Shown in pieces: positions 17,509 to 25,596 of a stretch of 47,988 bases of DNA. This DNA comes from Flavobacteriales bacterium (lineage in GTDB: Bacteria; Bacteroidota; Bacteroidia; Flavobacteriales_D; Crocinitomicaceae), in assembly GCA_947475095.1 (NCBI GenBank), contig CANJLG010000018.1, positions 1 through 47,988 of the forward strand, written 5' to 3'. The stretch's first letter is position 1. Every line of letters begins with the position of its first letter. The position numbers and the translations under genes were made by a program. The notes beneath the pieces were generated by a model that had not been told where the DNA came from, ran no database searches, and was given only the letters and a program-made list of their open reading frames with translations.

Positions 17509-19263
17509 TTAATGTTCTTCCTCGATGAGTTGTTTTTGGTACATGGCAGCATAAAGACCTTTGTTTTTTAGCAGGGTAGCGTGGTTGCCTTCTTCAACGA
17601 TTTGACCTGCATCCAATACAATTATTTTAGTGGCATTTCGAATCGTTGAAATACGATGGCTAACGATGATGGTCGTTCGATTGGCACTTCCTTTTTGAAT
17701 ATTTTTCAAAATGGTTTCTTCTGTTTCTGTGTCAACGGCTGAAAGACAGTCATCAAGTAGCAATAAGGATGGCTTGCGTATGAGTGCACGCGCAATACTA
17801 ATTCGTTGCTTTTGGCCACCACTCAAATTAACGCCTCTTTCGCCTAATTCTGTTTCTATTGCATCAGGAAAATCGTTGATGTTTTGAATGACAAAGGCAT
17901 CTGTTAAGGCCGCAATGATTTCTTCTGTTGATGCATTATCGTTTTTAGAGCCAAATTGAATATTATTTCGGATGGTATCCGAAAACAAAAAGACATCTTG
18001 TGTGACCATACCACTTTGTTCTCTGAGATAATCTAAATTGCATTGCTTTATGTCAATTCCATCGATTAATATGTTCCCTTTGTCTACATCGAATTGTCGA
18101 AGTATTAAACTTAAGATGCTTGATTTTCCTGAGCCCGTATTTCCCAATATAGCAAGGGTCTCTCCCTTTTTTACTTGGAAACTAATTTCCTTAATGGCTG
18201 TGATACCAGTATTTGTGTAGGTGAAGGATACTTTATTAAAAACAATTTCTCCTCCAAAAGATCTTGTTTCATTGTTTTCATTTACAATGCTTGGTTTCTC
18301 CTCTAAAAATTCATTTATTCGTTTTTGAGATGCAGCAGCGCGTTGAATAATCGAACTAACCCATCCTATACTGGCAAATGGCCAAGTAAGGTTATTAACA
18401 AAAAATATAAAAGCAACGATGCCACCAAGGGAAAGCTCCTTTGAATAGGTCATTGTACCGCCGATATAAATCGCAAGAATGGTGCTTATTCCAATTAAAA
18501 ATAAAATAGTGGGCATGAATAAAGAATTGATAAGCACCAGCTTCATACTCTTGTCTTTATAGGCATTGGCAGATTGGTTCATTTTATCTGTTGTTTCTGC
18601 TGTTCGATTGTATGCTTTTATCACACTAATCCCTGCAAATGTTTCTTGCGCAATAGTTGATATTGTTGATTGCTCGGTTTGTACCTTGCCACTTAATAGA
18701 TTCATTTTGCTTGAAACTTTGTAAATAATCACCGACATAATTGGTAAAGGAATAAGGACGTACAAGGTCAATATTGGACTGATCTGAACCATTTGGGTGA
18801 TGATCATTGTCACCAATACAATTAAATTAATGGTGTACATAATTCCGGGACCTAAGTACATTCTGACCAAACCTACATCTTCAGAAATGCGGTTCATAAG
18901 GTCACCGGTTCTATTTTTTTTGAAAAAAGCGCTGTCCAATTTTTGATAATGGTTAAAAATCTCGTTTTTTAGATCAAATTCTATGTGTCTTGACATGACA
19001 ATAATGGTTTGACGCATCAGAAATAGGAAAAAGCCTTTGGCAACGGATAAGATTAAATAAATCCCACCAATTTTTAAAGATAAATATAAGGCATCATTCA
19101 AGGAAGTTACGGATACCGAGCCCATTAAGCTATCAACGGTATCTTTAACATAAATAGGCATTTTCACACCAAAATAATTGCTGATAATTGTAAAAAGTAT
19201 TCCAAATAGAAAGCGCCATTTATATTTGAAGAAATATTTATTCAGGTGTCGAAGAGACTTCAT
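17509..19263 (-). CDS. ABC transporter, fused permease and ATPase (exporter type)
   Basis: 584 residues from the ATG at 19263, which is preceded by a TAnnTTTG box at 19302-19309; a longer reading frame would start upstream of that box. The N-terminal half has about six membrane helices (type IV ABC exporter fold). The ATPase half has Walker A GNTGSGKSS, signature LSGGQKQRISIARAL, Walker B LLLLDDCLSAVD and an H-loop VSHR. MsbA/MDR-like, and it probably works as a homodimer; the substrate (lipid, peptide or drug) cannot be told from sequence. In operon with the downstream metallophosphoesterase. Confidence 0.92.
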   Translation of the reverse strand: MKSLRHLNKYFFKYKWRFLFGILFTIISNYFGVKMPIYVKDTVDSLMGSVSVTSLNDALYLSLKIGGIYLILSVAKGFFLFLMRQTIIVMSRHIEFDLKNEIFNHYQKLDSAFFKKNRTGDLMNRISEDVGLVRMYLGPGIMYTINLIVLVTMIITQMVQISPILTLYVLIPLPIMSVIIYKVSSKMNLLSGKVQTEQSTISTIAQETFAGISVIKAYNRTAETTDKMNQSANAYKDKSMKLVLINSLFMPTILFLIGISTILAIYIGGTMTYSKELSLGGIVAFIFFVNNLTWPFASIGWVSSIIQRAAASQKRINEFLEEKPSIVNENNETRSFGGEIVFNKVSFTYTNTGITAIKEISFQVKKGETLAILGNTGSGKSSILSLILRQFDVDKGNILIDGIDIKQCNLDYLREQSGMVTQDVFLFSDTIRNNIQFGSKNDNASTEEIIAALTDAFVIQNINDFPDAIETELGERGVNLSGGQKQRISIARALIRKPSLLLLDDCLSAVDTETEETILKNIQKGSANRTTIIVSHRISTIRNATKIIVLDAGQIVEEGNHATLLKNKGLYAAMYQKQLIEEEH

Positions 19264-19274
19264 AGATAATTTTC

Positions 19275-19282
19275 TAAATTTG
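19275..19282 (+). promoter_or_regulatory. Bacteroidota -7 box (TAAATTTG), candidate for leucine dehydrogenase
   Basis: Plus-strand TAAATTTG matches TAnnTTTG, about 95 bases before the ATG at 19377, within the divergent region shared with the ABC exporter. The distance leaves room for a closer unrecognised promoter. Confidence 0.3.
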
Positions 19283-19301
19283 CGCCTGCAAGTTGATGTT
19301 G

Positions 19302-19309
19302 CAAAAATA
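19302..19309 (-). promoter_or_regulatory. Bacteroidota -7 box (TATTTTTG) for the ABC exporter operon
   Basis: Minus-strand TATTTTTG matches TAnnTTTG and lies 38 bases before the ATG at 19263. It decides the start of the exporter. Confidence 0.45.
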
Positions 19310-19376
19310 AACAATCGCTATCAATGCGAATGAATCATAATATGAAAATGTCGGATCTCTTTATAAGTATGCTTCC

Positions 19377-20444
19377 ATGAACTTAACAGAAAACCCAGTT
19401 ATTTCCCAAATGTCGCTCATGGGGCATGAGGAAATCTTATTTTGTAATGATCAAGCCACCGGACTTAAAGCCATTATTGCTGTTCATAATACCGTATTAG
19501 GACCAGCTTTGGGTGGAACGCGAATGTGGATGTATGCCAATGAAATGGAAGCTTTAAAAGATGTTCTTCGCTTATCGAAAGGAATGACCTACAAAAATTC
19601 TATTTCTGGGTTGAACTTAGGCGGTGGAAAAGCGGTAATAATTGGGGACGCACGCTCTATGAAATCTGAGGCCTTGTTCCGACGATTTGGAAGATTTGTT
19701 GATAGCCTTGCTGGTAATTATATTACGGCTGAGGATGTTGGTATTTCTCCGTCTGATATGCAATGGGTGAATCTGGAAACGAAACATGTGGCTGGATTGC
19801 CTGGTAAAAGTGGTGATCCTTCACCAGTAACTGCTTATGGCGTGTACATGGGGATAAAAGCGTGTGCTAAAGAGCAATTCGGATCAGATTCATTAAGCGG
19901 AAAAACAATTGCCGTTCAAGGTGTTGGTCATGTTGGTGAATATCTAGTAAAGCATCTGACCGAGGAAAATGCAAATGTTGTAATAACAGATATTCACGAA
20001 GAGACACTTTTACGTGTTTCCAAGCAATATGGTGTTAAAGTAGTAGCGCCGAATGAAATATATGATGTGCCTATGGATATCTATGCACCATGTGCATTAG
20101 GTGCCACCATCAATGATGATACTCTTGGTCGTTTAAAGTGTTCAATAATTGCTGGTGCTGCCAATAATCAATTGCAGGATGAGCAAAAGCATGGACTGGA
20201 ACTCATGAATAGAGGAATTATTTATGCGCCAGATTACACCATTAATGCAGGTGGTGTTATTAATTGTTTCTCAGAAGTGGAGGGACTATCATCTGAATGG
20301 GCTCATGTAAAAGCAGGAGAAATTTATACAACCATCCTAAATATCATTCAGCGTTCTAAAGAAGGAAACATTCCAACTTATCAAATTGCGAATAAAATTG
20401 CTGAAGAACGAATTGCCGCCGTTGGAATAGTTAAATTATCATAA
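19377..20444 (+). CDS. Glu/Leu/Phe/Val dehydrogenase, probably leucine dehydrogenase
   Basis: A 355-residue NAD-dependent amino acid dehydrogenase that deaminates branched-chain amino acids to 2-oxo acids. The substrate/catalytic segment has SKGMTYKNS (Lys68) and GLNLGGGKAVI (catalytic Lys85), and the Rossmann glycine motif is VQGVGHVGEYL (180-190). The short length and GGGK context favour leucine rather than glutamate dehydrogenase. It is followed after three bases by nusB, so they may share a transcript, with a divergent ABC exporter upstream. Confidence 0.9.
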   Translation: MNLTENPVISQMSLMGHEEILFCNDQATGLKAIIAVHNTVLGPALGGTRMWMYANEMEALKDVLRLSKGMTYKNSISGLNLGGGKAVIIGDARSMKSEALFRRFGRFVDSLAGNYITAEDVGISPSDMQWVNLETKHVAGLPGKSGDPSPVTAYGVYMGIKACAKEQFGSDSLSGKTIAVQGVGHVGEYLVKHLTEENANVVITDIHEETLLRVSKQYGVKVVAPNEIYDVPMDIYAPCALGATINDDTLGRLKCSIIAGAANNQLQDEQKHGLELMNRGIIYAPDYTINAGGVINCFSEVEGLSSEWAHVKAGEIYTTILNIIQRSKEGNIPTYQIANKIAEERIAAVGIVKLS

Positions 20445-20447
20445 TAA

Positions 20448-21395
20448 ATGCTAAACAGAAGACATCTTCGAATAAAAGTTCTACAGTTGCTTTATGCTTA
20501 TTTTCAATCAGAAGAAAATAATATCCCAAAGGCAGAAAAAGAATTGTTGCATACTATTGAAAGAATGTATGATATGTACTTGTACCTATTATTAAGTCTT
20601 TCTGAAATGAAGCGTGCTGCTGAAAATAAACTAGCCGACAAGAAGAATAAATTACGGCCTTCTGAAGAAGATTTACATCCCAATTTAAAATTTGTTTCGA
20701 ATGAAATTATTACTGCTTTAGAACAATCAAGTTCTTTAAAAGAGCTAAGTGAAAAACGTAAGCTAAATTGGATGGGGGTCGAAAATCAAGAACTTTTCCG
20801 TAAAATTTTTCAACATACTTTAGAAAATGAAACCTATTTTCAATACATGAATAATGGCTTGTCTGGTTTTGAAGAAGATCGAGCTTTTGCAATAGCTATT
20901 TTTAAAGAAGATCTAGCTAATTCTGACCTCTTGTATCATTATTTTGAAGAGAAAAGCATCAATTGGATTGATGACCTTGATTTATGCTGTTCGATGGTTA
21001 TAAAATCTATAAAGAGTATTCAAGAGAAGGAAGAATTTATTCCTTTGCCTTTGTTTAAGGAAAATGATGATGAGAAAGAATTTCTTGTTCAATTATTTTT
21101 AAAAACGCTTCTAAATAATAAGGAGAGTGAAGACTTAATTGCCGAATTAGCTGATAATTGGGAATTAGATCGGATTGCTAAAATGGATATGCTGCTTTTG
21201 AAAATGGGATTAACTGAGCTTCAAATTTTCCCAAGTATACCTACAAAGGTTACATTAAACGAATATATTGAGATTTCTAAATTTTATAGTACACCAAAAA
21301 GTAATTTATTTATCAACGGAATTTTGGATAAAGCCATAGGAAAGTTAACTTTGGAGAAAAAAATAGTGAAAACCGGTAGAGGTTTGATAAATTAA
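20448..21395 (+). CDS. nusB: Transcription antitermination factor NusB (long form)
   Basis: A 315-residue protein. It starts MLNRRHLRIKVLQLLYAYFQS, the NusB first helix, and the C-terminal half (about 200-305) carries the rest of the NusB fold, with DRIAKMDMLLLKMGLTELQ and KVTLNEYIEISKFYSTPKSNLFINGILDKAI. Proteobacterial NusB is about 140 residues. Bacteroidota versions are longer because of a large middle insertion, as here. NusB with NusE binds boxA in rRNA transcripts. The stop overlaps the DUF1573 start by one base (TAATG), a gene order common in Bacteroidota. Confidence 0.92.
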   Translation: MLNRRHLRIKVLQLLYAYFQSEENNIPKAEKELLHTIERMYDMYLYLLLSLSEMKRAAENKLADKKNKLRPSEEDLHPNLKFVSNEIITALEQSSSLKELSEKRKLNWMGVENQELFRKIFQHTLENETYFQYMNNGLSGFEEDRAFAIAIFKEDLANSDLLYHYFEEKSINWIDDLDLCCSMVIKSIKSIQEKEEFIPLPLFKENDDEKEFLVQLFLKTLLNNKESEDLIAELADNWELDRIAKMDMLLLKMGLTELQIFPSIPTKVTLNEYIEISKFYSTPKSNLFINGILDKAIGKLTLEKKIVKTGRGLIN

Positions 21396-21790
21396 TGAAT
21401 ATGAAAAACACAATCTTTTTTTTAGCCCTAAGTTTTTTAATCTTCTCATGTGAAGATAATAGTAAGGTCGTTGTTGGGCAGAAAACTACGATGGAAGTTA
21501 ATTTAGTGTTTGATGCTGGGACCGTTGTTAAAGGTGAGGTTATTAATGCTAAATTCAAAGTTAAAAATACGGGAAAATACCCCTTGGTTTTTGGTGAAGT
21601 AAGACCATCTTGCTCATGTACAGTGCCTCATAAGCCAGAAAAACCAATAAAGCCAGGCGAAACAGGCGAAATTGTAGCGCAAGTAATGACTGATAAGTTA
21701 AATACAAAAAATGTGAGTAAATCGGTAACAATAATGACAAATACAGAACCTAATACAACGGTTTTAATGATTAAAGGAGTAATTAAATAA
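21395..21790 (+). CDS. DUF1573 domain lipoprotein
   Basis: A 131-residue protein with a lipoprotein signal (hydrophobic residues 6-16 then IFSC). The body is a single Ig-like DUF1573 domain: FKVKNTGKYPLVFGEVRPSC, SCTVPHKPEKPIKPGETGEI and a late NTEPNT. DUF1573 domains are abundant in Bacteroidota envelopes but have no defined activity. Located between nusB and yajC in a tight same-strand run. Confidence 0.9.
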   Translation: MNMKNTIFFLALSFLIFSCEDNSKVVVGQKTTMEVNLVFDAGTVVKGEVINAKFKVKNTGKYPLVFGEVRPSCSCTVPHKPEKPIKPGETGEIVAQVMTDKLNTKNVSKSVTIMTNTEPNTTVLMIKGVIK

Positions 21791-21805
21791 TTAAATAAAT
21801 AGACT

Positions 21806-22105
21806 ATGGAATTTTTAGCGCCAGCAGCAGGTGGAAGTGGAGCATCAAGTTTAATCATGATTGTGGTTATGATTGTAATTTTTTATTTTTTCATGATTCG
21901 TCCGAATATGAAAAAACAAAAAGCAGCAAAAAAGTTTAGAGAAAATCTAATGCCAGGTCAGAAGGTCGTTACCATTGGTGGTATACATGGAAAAATATTG
22001 GAGGTGGCAGACTCAACAGTTTTGATTAATTCCGAAGGAAGTAAATTAAGGCTCGAAATTACAGCTATTGCTTCTTCATCCGAAGATCAAATAGAAATTA
22101 AATAA
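21806..22105 (+). CDS. yajC: Preprotein translocase subunit YajC
   Basis: A 99-residue protein with one membrane helix (about residues 15-35, IMIVVMIVIFYFFMIRPNMKKQK) followed by a small cytosolic domain with MPGQKVVTIGGIHGKI, the YajC hallmark. YajC associates with SecDF at the Sec translocon. It is 15 bases after the DUF1573 gene, so probably cotranscribed. The following 217 bases hold no gene apart from the promoter of the next one. Confidence 0.95.
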   Translation: MEFLAPAAGGSGASSLIMIVVMIVIFYFFMIRPNMKKQKAAKKFRENLMPGQKVVTIGGIHGKILEVADSTVLINSEGSKLRLEITAIASSSEDQIEIK

Positions 22106-22290
22106 ATTTCGAACAGCTTTTCTGGGGGCTTCATAGTTATTGTCTTTTTTTTCTCTTAAAGCTATTTTGAGTTAAGGATAATTTCAATTAGTTGTTCAAT
22201 ATTTGAATTGATTAATAAACATTTTTGTTCATTTTTCGAGATTATTTTAAATAAATCCTTTAAAAAAAAATAAAAAACTAATAATTATAG

Positions 22291-22298
22291 TAGATTTG
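22291..22298 (+). promoter_or_regulatory. Bacteroidota -7 box (TAGATTTG)
   Basis: An exact TAnnTTTG match 24 bases before the ATG at 22323. It gives the small membrane protein its own promoter, separate from the yajC run. Confidence 0.45.
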
Positions 22299-22322
22299 CA
22301 AAACAAAAATTAAAAATAAATT

Positions 22323-22772
22323 ATGATGACCAATTACCTTATTATTACATCAATTCTTGCTATTTTAATTATCATTGGATTTAAATTACGAAGTGCCGGA
22401 AAAGATATTGAAAATAAAAATTTAACACACGCAGGCAATGCATGGTTAGTAATAAATGGTGCCGCTGTCTTATTTTTTCTAGTGATGATTGTTACCACTC
22501 TATTAAAAGGTTCGGAAGTTTGTAATTGTTCAGATATTTATTTGGCCATAACAAAAGAAGCAAACGCTGCAAAAGATGACCAAAAGAAAATCGATGCTGT
22601 TCAGAAGAAATATGAAAAGGACTTGGAGTCATGTAACGATTTGTTTCTTGAAAAATATAAGGGCAATCAAGATAAAATAGAAAAAGAACTTAATAAATGT
22701 CCTTCGTACAAAGAAGTTAAAAAAATTATGGAGAAAATGAATAATCCTCAAGGTTCTCAAGCGCCTCAATAA
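22323..22772 (+). CDS. Small membrane protein of unknown function
   Basis: A 149-residue protein with two membrane helices (about residues 4-22 and 44-63) separated by a short charged loop. The C-terminal tail is highly charged and probably alpha-helical (residues 72-145), with four Cys (CNC, SC, CPS) and many Lys/Glu. An ATG at 22326 is an equally possible start. I do not recognise a family. Own promoter box upstream; convergent with the M28-type peptidase gene. Confidence 0.7.
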   Translation: MMTNYLIITSILAILIIIGFKLRSAGKDIENKNLTHAGNAWLVINGAAVLFFLVMIVTTLLKGSEVCNCSDIYLAITKEANAAKDDQKKIDAVQKKYEKDLESCNDLFLEKYKGNQDKIEKELNKCPSYKEVKKIMEKMNNPQGSQAPQ

Positions 22773-22830
22773 TTTTCTTTTATACAGCTTCTTAAAAGTT
22801 TCTTCCTAGCGTATTTACTAAAATAAAAAT

Positions 22831-24207
22831 TTATTTTATTGGCCTCGAGTCAACTAAATAGATAAAACTGCCGATAGCCGCAGCGCCTAGTTCCAATTCA
22901 CGTTTGTTCACATTTTCAAATACATCGCTGGGTGCATGATGAAAATCAAAGTAGCGTTGTGAATCGGGAATAAATCCATACAAGGGAATCCCAGGATAGT
23001 AGTCTTTAAGAGGTCCAATATCAACGCCTCCTCCGCCTTTTTCCCATTGGTTTAGATCGTAGGTGCTAAATAAGGACTCGAAACTTTTTAGATGATTAAC
23101 TTGTTCGGTGCTTCCATCTACTCCAAATCCTCTTGGTGTAAATCCACCGCGATCACTTTCCAATGCAGCATATTGTATTTCACCTTTCTCCTTTGTCCAT
23201 TGAGCATAGGTCTTTCCTCCCATATTACCGTTTTCCTCATTCATAAAAAATACAAGACGTAAAGTATGCTTCGGTTTATAATTCAAGGTTTTCAAAATTC
23301 TTAATGCTTCCAAGCAATGAATCACTCCTGCGCCATCATCGTGTGCACCTTCGCCGGTATCCCACGAGTCTAAGTGGCCTCCGAAAGTAATTATTTCATT
23401 TGATTTTTCACCTGTGATTTCGGCAATCACATTGTAGGAGTCTGCATTCGGAAAAACCCGACAGTCTAACTCGATGTATAGTTCGACAGGACCTTCTTCT
23501 ATAGCGCGAGATAATTTTTGAGCATCGCTTGTTGAAATTGCTGCTGCTGGAATTTTTGCTGTTTTACTATCGTATTTCATTGATCCTGTATGAGGAAAAT
23601 TGTCTTCTGGAATGGCTAAGGAACGAATTATTACCGCAATTGCTCCTAACTTTGATGCTTCAATGGCGCCCTCTCCACGAATTGGGTAGCATCCGCCATA
23701 TGCTTTGAAGGTTTGGATTTCTGATGCATCCATCTCTTGATTAATGAATACTATTTTTCCTTCTACAACATTTCGACTGGCTGTTTTTAAGGCTTCAAAG
23801 GACTTAAATTCGATGACTTCTTTATGTATTAAACCGTCAGTGGCAATAGAGCCACCCAAGGCAAGAATATGAAGTTTTTGAGGAATGCCACTTTTACTTT
23901 GATACCATGCACTTTCTGTATTTCCTCTTTCCCAATGTGGTACTTTTATCGGTTGCAAGTATACCTTGTCGAAGCCATAACTTAACATTTTTGCTTCACT
24001 CCATTTAATGGCCATCGCAGCTTCTGCTGATCCTGATAATCGGTGCCCAATATTTTTGCAAAGTTCTCTTAAGTTTTCATATGCTTTTCCGCGTATAAGT
24101 GCCTCATCGTATACGCTGCGAATAAAACTAGAATCTTTGATTACATTATTGGCTGTTTGCGCAAAAGTAAACTGTGAGATTAATAAAATAGAGAGTAGTA
24201 GTTTCAT
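22831..24207 (-). CDS. Secreted M28-type metallopeptidase, carboxypeptidase Q-like
   Basis: A 458-residue protein with a signal peptide (about 1-16, ending TFAQ), a protease-associated insert (about 120-245) and a zinc peptidase domain. Metal ligands fit HLDSWDTGEGAHDDGAG, NEENG, ESDRGG and HHAPSD. The HHAPSD ending and the overall layout match the plasma glutamate carboxypeptidase/carboxypeptidase Q group. It probably cleaves dipeptides or short peptides in the periplasm or outside. Transcribed alone; a near-match to the -7 box (TATATTCG, one mismatch) lies at 24222-24229 on the minus strand. Confidence 0.9.
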   Translation of the reverse strand: MKLLLSILLISQFTFAQTANNVIKDSSFIRSVYDEALIRGKAYENLRELCKNIGHRLSGSAEAAMAIKWSEAKMLSYGFDKVYLQPIKVPHWERGNTESAWYQSKSGIPQKLHILALGGSIATDGLIHKEVIEFKSFEALKTASRNVVEGKIVFINQEMDASEIQTFKAYGGCYPIRGEGAIEASKLGAIAVIIRSLAIPEDNFPHTGSMKYDSKTAKIPAAAISTSDAQKLSRAIEEGPVELYIELDCRVFPNADSYNVIAEITGEKSNEIITFGGHLDSWDTGEGAHDDGAGVIHCLEALRILKTLNYKPKHTLRLVFFMNEENGNMGGKTYAQWTKEKGEIQYAALESDRGGFTPRGFGVDGSTEQVNHLKSFESLFSTYDLNQWEKGGGGVDIGPLKDYYPGIPLYGFIPDSQRYFDFHHAPSDVFENVNKRELELGAAAIGSFIYLVDSRPIK

Positions 24208-24359
24208 TGTTGTTTTTTTTACGAATATACGATTTACTCTTTTATTGAATTAATTTTGAAAATCAATGCTAGAAATTTCTGCTTATCAAGGGGAATGTAA
24301 GGTGAGATATTATTTCCCGGATTACTGAATAGGGAGCTAATGCGCTTTAAAAAAAAGAC

Positions 24360-24367
24360 TAAATTTG
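24360..24367 (+). promoter_or_regulatory. Bacteroidota -7 box (TAAATTTG) for the esterase gene
   Basis: An exact TAnnTTTG match. The in-frame TTG at 24365 lies inside this box and so is unlikely to be the start; the TTG at 24386 follows 18 bases later. Confidence 0.45.
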
Positions 24368-24385
24368 CTATTAAATTCTATTTCC

Positions 24386-25198
24386 TTGAAAAAGCTGCTG
24401 TTTACTTTTTTCTTATTCTTTATTTTCTTTGCCAAGAGTGGAACGATTGATACAGTCACGATTCAAAGTAATACCTTAAAAAAGGAAACAAAAGTCTTAG
24501 TAATCTCTCCAACAAATAGTGCAAATAAAAACGAAAGTTATCCGGTAGTTTACCTCTTGCATGGCTATGGTGGCGACTACAAACAATGGAATAATGTTGC
24601 CCCTCAATTACAATATCAAGCTGATTTACATAAAATAATTTTTGTCTGCCCGGATGGAGGTAAAGGGAGTTGGTATTTTGATAGTCCAATTGATAGTGCC
24701 ATTCGATATGAATCATACATCACGAAAGAATTAGTTCCTTACATAGATTTGCATTTTTCAACACAAGCAAAAGCAAGTTCTCGAGCGATAACTGGCCTTA
24801 GCATGGGCGGACATGGAGCAATGTATTTGGCTATTCGTCATAGTAATCTATTTGGTGCTGCGGGCAGTAGCTCAGGCGGTCTTGATTTTACTCCTTTTCC
24901 CAAAAAATGGGATATCAGTAAAGCATTAGGCGATTACCTATCAAATAAAGAAAGATGGCATCACAATACTGTTTTGTATCAAGTAAATACATTGAAAAAT
25001 GATCAGTTAGCCATTATTATTGATTGTGGCGTTGATGACTTTTTTATAGGCGTCAATAGATCAATGCATCAGAGATTATTAGATTTGAAAATTAACCATG
25101 AATACATTGAGCGTCCTGGGGATCATTCCTCCACTTATTGGAAAGAGAATATTGATTTTCAAATACTATTTTTTAAAAAATTCTTTTCTAAATCTTGA
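24386..25198 (+). CDS. Secreted alpha/beta-hydrolase esterase (FrmB/EstA-like)
   Basis: About 270 residues if translation starts at the TTG at 24386. No in-frame ATG is available near the start, and this TTG gives a clean signal peptide (KKLLFTFFLFFIFFAKS). The hydrolase fold shows YLLHGYGGD (oxyanion region), the nucleophile GLSMGGHGA (Ser139), a late Asp (DCGVDDFF) and His (GDHSSTYW). Family members are carboxylesterases of the tributyrin esterase/S-formylglutathione hydrolase type; the substrate is unknown. Transcribed alone from a probable promoter at 24360. Confidence 0.85.
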   Translation: MKKLLFTFFLFFIFFAKSGTIDTVTIQSNTLKKETKVLVISPTNSANKNESYPVVYLLHGYGGDYKQWNNVAPQLQYQADLHKIIFVCPDGGKGSWYFDSPIDSAIRYESYITKELVPYIDLHFSTQAKASSRAITGLSMGGHGAMYLAIRHSNLFGAAGSSSGGLDFTPFPKKWDISKALGDYLSNKERWHHNTVLYQVNTLKNDQLAIIIDCGVDDFFIGVNRSMHQRLLDLKINHEYIERPGDHSSTYWKENIDFQILFFKKFFSKS

Positions 25199-25247
25199 AT
25201 TTAGTTAGTTTCTAATAAAAATTCTTACCTCATTTAATCTCTTAAAA

Positions 25248-25255
25248 TAGATTTG
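25248..25255 (+). promoter_or_regulatory. Orphan -7 box (TAGATTTG)
   Basis: An exact TAnnTTTG match in the 189-base gap between the esterase and the truncated gene, with no gene starting within 130 bases downstream. It may drive a non-coding transcript, belong to a lost gene, or be chance. Confidence 0.2.
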
Positions 25256-25353
25256 TGTTGGTTTATAAAAATAATAATCCTGAGAGCTTGAATGTATTAA
25301 AAATGATACGTAGTTATGTTTGATGATGAAAGAAGTACTGCTTTTTAATGTTT

Positions 25354-25369
25354 TATTTTTGTAAATTTG
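25354..25369 (+). promoter_or_regulatory. Two overlapping-phase -7 boxes (TATTTTTG, TAAATTTG)
   Basis: TATTTTTG at 25354-25361 is followed immediately by TAAATTTG at 25362-25369, 18 bases before the ATG at 25388. This is probably the promoter of the lost secreted-protein gene, now positioned to read into ychF. Confidence 0.4.
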
Positions 25370-25387
25370 TATATTAGTTCAAATGAT

Positions 25388-25591
25388 ATGAAAAACTACA
25401 TTTCTCACTTTTTTTTCTGTTTTGCATTGCTTTCGTTTTCGCCATTAACTTGGTCTCAGCTTAACGTATCTGTCAGTGAATCTGTTGCTGGGATTTGTAC
25501 AGGACAATCTACTACTTTAACAGCCAATCCATCAACCGGTACGTATCTTTTGAAAACCAATCAAACCAATAGAATCATTCATAAAATTTAA
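25388..25591 (+). pseudogene. 5' remnant of a secreted surface protein with Ig/PKD-like start
   Basis: 67 codons from the ATG at 25388: a good signal peptide (about 1-23, ending LTWSQ), then VAGICTGQSTTLTANPSTGTY, the characteristic opening of an Ig/PKD-like module in large Bacteroidota T9SS adhesins. The frame then leaves the family pattern and stops after about 14 more codons, five bases before ychF. An intact gene would run for hundreds of codons to a sorting domain. A deletion joining its 5' end to the ychF leader is the simplest explanation. Confidence 0.65.
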
Positions 25592-25596
25592 AATAA

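Noticed and set aside
17509..19314. Extended N-terminus of the ABC exporter starting at 19314
   Set aside because: That start lies upstream of a TATTTTTG promoter box at 19302-19309 and adds an unlikely Cys/Arg-rich stretch; the ATG at 19263 begins a normal transporter.
22819..22838. AT-only perfect palindrome (TAAAATAAA / TTTATTTTA) at the end of the M28-type peptidase gene
   Set aside because: Its stability would be very low and it has no GC stem; in such AT-rich DNA it is likely to be chance, so it was not called a terminator.
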